The notes below the pieces were generated by a model. It had not been told where the DNA came from, made no database searches, and saw only the letters and a program-made list of their open reading frames with translations. This document shows, piece by piece, positions 58,467 to 64,000 of a stretch of DNA of 64,000 nucleotides; the stretch's first letter is position 1; the number at the start of each line of letters is the position of its first letter. The DNA comes from Viridothelium virens (lineage: Eukaryota; Ascomycota; Dothideomycetes; Trypetheliales; Trypetheliaceae): NCBI GenBank assembly GCA_010094025.1, contig ML991793.1, forward strand, positions 124,001-188,000, written 5' to 3'. Made by a program: the position numbers and the translations under genes.

Positions 58467-59740
58467 ATGTCAATTGAAGGCACGTCAGCGCGGACTCCAA
58501 ACACTACTGCGCAATATGCCGCCTCATCAGCGAATATGCCTACGAAAAAGGCGCCGGAAGATCATGTTGGCATTAGGAAACCGCTCTCGAGCTTAGCTGT
58601 CCATACTGCACATTTACCGAGCAGCTCCATCAACAGTTTCTGTGGGGCAATGGCTGGGGTTGCCTCTGGAATCGTCACTTGTCCTCTGGACGTTATAAAA
58701 ACGAAATTGCAGGCACAAAGCGGTTTCCGTCCTTATAATGGCACCCATCCGCCTGCCACAAGCAAAATATATTCGGGTATGATTGGGACTGCTCGGACGA
58801 TATGGACTCAAGATGGGTTGCGTGGAATGTACAGAGGGCTTGGGCCTATGCTGCTGGGTTATCTGCCAACCTGGGCTGTCTACATGACCGTTTACGAAGG
58901 CTCCAGGGACTTCTATTACAGCAAGATTGGTGAGGAGGCCTGACTGAACTGTAAAAGAGCCAGAAACGCTAACAGGTGAGAATAGACAACAAGTGGATCG
59001 CTCGAGTCTACGCTTCTGTCACTGCTGGAGCTTGTTCCACTCTAGTCACCAATCCAATATGGGTCATCAAGACAAGACTACAAGCCCAGGCAAGTCGACA
59101 CGCGAGTGACAGCGTTCGATCACCGTGGTACTATAGAAATACTCTCCATGCGGCAAAGACTATGTATAAGAAGGAGGGTATTCTTGCCTTCTATTCAGGT
59201 CTTGCGCCAGCACTTCTTGGTCTTACTCACGTTGCCATTCAATTTCCACTTTACGAATTTCTGAAAACGCGATTTACCGGTCTCGAGATGGGTGAGAATT
59301 CTACCGACGACAAAACCGCCAATTATGTCGGCATAGCTGGTGCTACGTTCCTCAGCAAAATCTGCGCTACCTCCGCAACATATCCTCACGAAGTCCTTCG
59401 AACTCGTCTCCAAACCCAACAGCGGCAAGTACCGGCTCAATCACCAGATGGCATAAGCCATCGAGGAAGCATGGGAGACCCACCGTTTCGCCGTCTAGTT
59501 CCTACCTCAAGCGACGGTATGGTCGCTTCACCGCGGTACAAAGGCGTCGTGAACACCTATCGGATCATTCTTCGAGAAGAAGGCTGGCGCGCTTTTTACA
59601 ATGGCATGGGCGTCAACATGATCCGCGCAGTACCTGCTGCCATGACTACGATGCTTACATTCGAAACCCTCAAGAAATTCATGCACCAATTGCAACATGA
59701 AGGACAGAATATTCTAGAGGTTGAGGGAGTACACCACTAA
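58467..59740 (+). CDS. Mitochondrial carrier, NAD+/pyrimidine nucleotide type (Yia6/Ndt1-like)
   Basis: Inner-membrane solute carrier. Exons 58467-58929 and 58986-59740 give 405 residues. Three carrier repeats each show the signature: PLDVIKTKLQ, PIWVIKTRLQ and PHEVLRTRLQ. The Trp in the second (PIWVIKTRL) is characteristic of the NAD+/FAD/pyrimidine nucleotide branch, hence the specific call. Other blocks: SINSFCGAMAGVASGIVTC, GLRGMYRGLGPMLLGYLPTW, GILAFYSGLAPALLGLTHVA and GWRAFYNGMGVNMIRAVPAA. A polar insertion of about 40 residues lies in repeat 3 (RQVPAQSPDG...). The N-terminal 60 residues are Ser/Thr-rich. Confidence 0.88.
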
Positions 59741-60312
59741 CTCACTTGATACCCACATAGTTCTCCTACTGAGTTCTTCGTCAGTCCAGTGGAGCGTTTC
59801 GTTCCGATTTCTTTTCCTCAAGACCTTGCTCACATCTCGTTTCCTTTCCTTCTTGCGAGCCTATAACTTGGGGGCTGTCTGGACGTTATGCTGGGATTTG
59901 CGGCGTTTAAGGAGCCCTGACTTGGCGGAGCAAACGGTAACCTAGGAACTCCAATCGTGTTGACTTGTACCATTGTTGTCGGAGTATTCGGATAGTGTGA
60001 GACGGAAGGCCTTGCTCGTCATATCAATGTCCTATTCTACATGTAGAAGGACCCTTCTGGGAAAGCTATGCTCTGGCATAGTGGTGGCACTTTGCATAGC
60101 AGTACATACAACAGGCGCGTTTAAATGCACCTTATTGCCTCCAAGTCTACAAGCAGGGTGACTACAATAATAGATCTATCAATGACACTGATCTAAGCTT
60201 CTATGTCTATATATGTCTATTGCTTGGGCATCTATTCAATTCTATCTTGAGATCTATAAAAGCCCAAGCCTGTTCTATCCATCTAAAGCTCTTCTATTAC
60301 TATTCGTCTTCT
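59741..60312. other. Convergent 3' flanks of carrier and pcs60 genes
   Basis: About 570 bp, with a TCTATGTCTATATATGTCTAT repeat-like run near 60200. No gene seen. Confidence 0.45.
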
Positions 60313-61915
60313 TCAAAGCTTGGCTTTGTGTTGCTGCTTCTTGGCCATTGCCTCTGCAACCATCCTCCTCTGCACTTTACCCGTCGCTGTCTTCGGCATG
60401 ATATCCGTAAAGAAGACCTATTGATGATAGCATTAGCTACGGTTTCGACCAGCCTCGAAAATGCACACGACTTACCTTCTTTGGCACCTTAAACCTTGCC
60501 ACCCGACTCTCCATCCACTCCTTCAGGTCCTCTTCCTCTACTCTCTGACCCTCCTTTGCCACTACCGCAACGCCCACATCCTGTCCGTACATCTCATCCT
60601 CCATTGCGAACGCCACTGCCTCTGCGACCTTAGGATGCTGCACCAGCACATTATCCAGTTCAACCGGACTAATCTTCTCGCCCCCCTTATTAATCAACTC
60701 CTTAATTCTCCCAGTAATGAAAACGTACCCCTCCTTGTCCTTCTTCCCCTGATCCCCTGTACGGAAAAAGCCCTCCTTTGTAAACGAGGACGCGTTCGCC
60801 GACGGATTATTCAGATATCCACTCGTGACATTCTCGCCCTTTATGCAGATCTCAGCCTCACTTCCCACCGGCACCTCCTTCCCCTCCGCATCCAGAATCT
60901 TGACTTCCACGCCCTGCCCCACGCCCACCGACCCCGGAATCCGCCGCCCCGGCGGCAAAGGATTCGACGTCATTTGATGCGCAGCTTCGGTCATCGCATA
61001 AGCCTCCAGCACCGGCGCGCGGAACGCAGCCTCAAGGTCATGCAGGACCTTCGGCGACAGCGGCGACGAGCAGGACCGAATGAAGCGTATATACGGCAGC
61101 GGCGTCGGCGCCGGCGACTTCAGCAGGATCTGGTGGATCGTGGGGACCGCGGTGTACCAATTCGCGCCGAACTGCGCGAAGTCGGCCCAGAAGTCGCGGG
61201 CGGAGTAGCGTGGCGGGACGATGACAGAGCCGCCCGCGGCGAGCGGTGCGAGGAAGCCTGCCAGCAGGCCGTGCACGTGGAAGAGCGGCATCACGAGGTA
61301 GGTCCTGTCCGCGGGGCTCAGCGCGTAGGTGTGCTGGATGTTGGACATGGTGCGCGTGAGGTTCTTGTGCGTGAGGGGCACGGCTTTGGGACGGCCGGTT
61401 GTGCCACTGGTGTGGAGGACGAGGGCGATGTCGTCGGGCTGGGCGCGCTCGATGGGACTGGTGCCGCGTCCGTGGAGTTTGCCCGGGTCTTTGACGTCGA
61501 GGACGACTTCGTGCCCGTTCCAGTAGCATTCTGCGATTGCGGCTTGGTATTTGCGGGCGGCGCGCACGGCCGCGCTGTCTTCCTTGTATGATCCCCTGGG
61601 CACGATCGCGAGAGCGGAGCTCAAGTCATTGATATAGAATTCGAATTCTTCTTGTTTGTATGCCGGGTTGAGCGGAGCGGCGATCGCGCGTTGCCATGAG
61701 GCAGCGAGAAAGGAAACGATGAACTCGTAGGAATTGGGAAGGGCTATGGAGATCGCAGCTCGTGGAGAGACGCCGAGCTTTGTAAGCTTCTTCTGGAAGG
61801 AGAACACTTCAGCGGCCAGCTGAGAGTAGGTTACTGTGAGGGGATTTGGTTTGCTGGGAATGATGACAGCTGATGAGGCAGAGTGCTGTTGGAACGAATC
61901 GAAAAGGGTGGCCAT
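60313..61915 (-). CDS. pcs60: Peroxisomal acyl/oxalyl-CoA synthetase (Pcs60/Fat2-like)
   Basis: AMP-forming CoA ligase; the yeast relative is a peroxisomal oxalyl-CoA synthetase. Exons 61915-60476 and 60417-60313 give 514 residues. Motifs: LHTSGTTGRPKAVPLTHKNL (ATP loop), MPLFHVHGLLAGFLAPLAAG, EAYAMTEAAHQM, FFRTGDQGKKDKEGYVFITG and RIKELINKGGEKISPVE, then the catalytic lysine region PKTATGKVQRR in exon 2. The C-terminus is AKL, a type 1 peroxisomal targeting signal, encoded only in the last exon. If the 58-bp intron is kept, the protein would end RGWSKP without this signal. The gene is C-rich in its first part and G-rich after about 61050. Confidence 0.93.
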
Positions 61916-62394
61916 TGAGTCAGAAGCTATTCGGCTCAATTGGGGTTTAAATACAAATATAGAATATGTAAAGGAAAGAGATAACTAGGAAAGAACCCAA
62001 TGAAGAAGGAGCGGAAATCTATGCTTTTTTTTCTTTTTTCTTTTATTGCACAGTGAAGCGCATAGGGAAGTAGGTGGACGATAGGCGACGTTTGGTCTGT
62101 TTCTTGGCAAATAATTCGACTAATTACCTAATTCTATTTAGCGTCGGTCTAGTGCGTGCCACTGCACAAAGGACGGGAGACTTTCTCCGGGGCTTCGACT
62201 CTGTACTCTCAACCTGCATTGTCATTGCTTCAACCTCATCTGAACACAGCATCAAGTATCTCTCAGGTTCACTGACCTTGACAAAATATCAAATAGAGAT
62301 AGCGGATAATAATGATTAAGAAAAGGGAACCAATGGGGGGAGAATGTGCGAGGTTTTTCTATTAGCTACATCTGTAAGCTAAACGTTCTGCGTA
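61916..62394. promoter_or_regulatory. pcs60 upstream region
   Basis: Contains a long T/C run near 62020-62045 (A/G-rich on the pcs60 sense strand) that may lie in the promoter or leader. No other feature. Confidence 0.35.
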
Positions 62395-62916
62395 TTGCAT
62401 TCCATAGCCTTTTGGTTCCCCATTTGCTCCCCTTTCCGCCTCTTTTCTGCATATCTTCTTGTGGTCATTCGCCGTCTTTCCCTTTACAAGATCGGCGTTC
62501 TTCTGTCGCACTCTTTCCGCAAACCTTGCCTTGATATGCTATTTGGATCTTTACGCCAGCTCCTTCGTCTTCACATCCTCTCGGGGCTTGTGTTCCTTCT
62601 CCAATGCCTTTTCATGCTCTTTGGATTTGAGTTCCTTCTTCTCTGCCTTTACGTACCATGGGAAGCTTTATTCCCTCTGCTTTGCCATGCCAATCTTACT
62701 CACACTATATTTCCTCTACTTTACTATACTCTTCTCACTCGTATGGTATTTGAGTCTGGCTGCCTTAGCCTTCTCACTCCTATTATATTTGAGTTCCGAC
62801 GCCTTACCCCTCGCACTCCTTGCAAATTTCATTCTCAGCGCTTTTCTAGGTCTTTTCTGCCGTGCATGAACCGACTCTTGAAGATTCTTAGGCCATTATA
62901 TCGTTCTCAGTCATAA
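62395..62916 (-). pseudogene. Decayed Lys/Glu-rich repeat coding stretch
   Basis: Read on the minus strand this region is A/G-rich and encodes related charged blocks such as ELKYNRSEKAKAARLKYHTS, SEKSIV, KAEKKELKSKEHEKALEKEH and KPREDVKTKELA, interrupted by three TAG/TAA codons. The blocks share an (E/R)LKY..SEK pattern with a period of about 36-39 bp. It looks like the remains of a repetitive, probably coiled-coil host protein. The plus strand is open across the same span, but its product is Phe/Leu-rich with no family features and is judged a shadow. Confidence 0.4.
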
Positions 62917-64000
62917 CGGGCTTAAGCTGTCTCGCCTTACAGCTGTTCTAGTGGAGGGCCGTTAATGTTCACACTAAATTCTTGGAGATCGGAGACTCTC
63001 ATAGCAATTCTTCGTAGCTGATGAGCCTGTGTATTTACTGGGGCCTCCCAAATTGCACAGAGCTAAAATACGGCGTTAGAGAGATTCCGTACCGGTTCCT
63101 TCCCAACATACTACTAGGTCTTGACCTTTGGGAATAAGGTAAGATCTATTGAGGGACTACGAGAATTACTGGAGGCACGGGAGACCAAAATATCAGCCAC
63201 CTCCAGTCGCACTAACATTTCTTATCACGGATCTGCCGCACCCTTCTTGCAAATGTTTGTAAGGAATACCGAAGAGTGCGCTGCAACTAAGCCTGAGATG
63301 CTGTCTGGGGAGATCGTGTTCCAAACAAGAGCGTGACTGACGATTCAAGTCCGTGGTAGCATCACGGCTATCCTTCACGGAGGCGCTTACGAAATTGCCG
63401 AGGAAACCTCTGGTCGTGAAGGCCTTCTCTCAATGCACCAGTACCACAAGGATTCTCTATCGATTGATTTGCATCTTGCTATTCTAGTCCGCATTTCTTT
63501 GAAGGTCTCAAAACGATATTCTGCGCCACCTATCAAATGCGCCTCGATGGTCCGCTGTTCCCCCAGGATGACTCGCCTCCCTCTGGTCTGTGCTCCTCTC
63601 ACTTTTCCTCCAACCCAGCGTGCATAGTCATTTGGGAGTTTAACGCTGTTATCTAACACGGGAGATTCTTCGCTCTGAGAACTTGAAGCTTTAGATCCGG
63701 CTTGCATTAAATTTAGGTCGACCCCATCGTTGCATAGCTCTCGGGTCTGCTGATCCTCCCATCTATCCCTTGTTGTAGCAATTTTCTGGACTTGCTAGAC
63801 CTTACGCTAACGGAGTCACCGAATTTCTGGTAGAGAAACTTGCAAGGCTGAGGGTTGACATAGCCGGCGCTGGCTAGTTTACCTCTGCCCCGTTGGTGGC
63901 AAACAATGGCGACAATGTATCTCCATGTAGGGTATAAAAATACTTTTGGCGTCGGGCTGATGTCAAGGACTACTGGCTCTTATATTCAGCCACGCTGTGC
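62917..64000. other. Terminal region without supported gene
   Basis: A 106-codon minus-strand frame with a true ATG (63387-63707, basic product) is the best candidate, but it shows no recognisable domain. Nothing else seen. Confidence 0.35.

Noticed and set aside
60461-61591. 376-codon plus-strand frame opposite pcs60
   Set aside because: Antisense shadow: Arg/His/Leu-rich product without features, exactly opposite a clear CoA ligase.
62395-62916. Plus-strand frame rich in Phe/Leu as a membrane protein
   Set aside because: The complement keeps a Lys/Glu repeat pattern, which explains the hydrophobic plus-strand translation.
63387-63707. 106-codon minus-strand frame at the window end
   Set aside because: True ATG and basic product but no recognisable family; support too weak for a gene call.

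Overview
The window looks like nuclear DNA of a filamentous ascomycete (Pezizomycotina). Genes are dense, introns are short (46-153 bp) with GT...AG ends and CTAAC/CTGAC-type branch sites, and the recognisable proteins are typical of this group: Cut8/Sts1, Mtr4, Elp1, Anp1, Ecm33, a Sur7-like protein, a Skg6-type membrane protein and a PigL_N-domain protein. I cannot fix the class or species from sequence alone. No tRNA, rRNA, CRISPR array, LTR element or DNA transposon was recognised. Layout: 1-15 kb is a conserved housekeeping block: cut8 (cut by the window edge), mtr4, cox8, elp1, a small membrane protein, glutathione reductase and a SPF45-type splicing factor. 15-27 kb is more accessory: a PigL_N/zinc-finger protein crossed by a stop codon, a large Ser/Pro/Ile-rich repetitive surface-type protein holding a 321-N assembly gap, a small secreted cysteine-rich protein and a secreted PNGase A-type amidase. 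26.8-30.5 kb is a long gene-poor stretch. 30.5-47 kb carries a Nat2-type DUF1279 protein, a hypothetical protein, a Skg6-type membrane protein, the Cce1/Ydc2 resolvase, a secreted PLC-like phosphodiesterase, a Sur7-like tetraspan protein, a SWIM-RING protein and Anp1 mannosyltransferase. 47-64 kb carries a coiled-coil hypothetical, Ecm33, Mag1-type DNA glycosylase, Qcr7, a mitochondrial NAD-type carrier and peroxisomal Pcs60; the last 2 kb holds only a decayed Lys/Glu-rich stretch. How the genes relate: there is no metabolic cluster. Several products are mitochondrial (Cox8, Qcr7, NAD-type carrier, Cce1, DUF1279 protein, probably a glutathione reductase isoform). Several others act at the cell surface or in the secretory path (Anp1, Ecm33, Sur7-like, Skg6-type, PLC-like, PNGase A, repeat protein). 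Divergent promoters link mtr4/cox8 and qcr7/NAD carrier. The most notable signals are a shared C-rich to G-rich switch inside many GC-rich genes, a probable non-AUG mitochondrial form of glutathione reductase with a frame-preserving intron between its two redox cysteines, and nested tandem repeats in the gapped surface-protein gene. All exon boundaries were read by eye; joined lengths were checked for frame.
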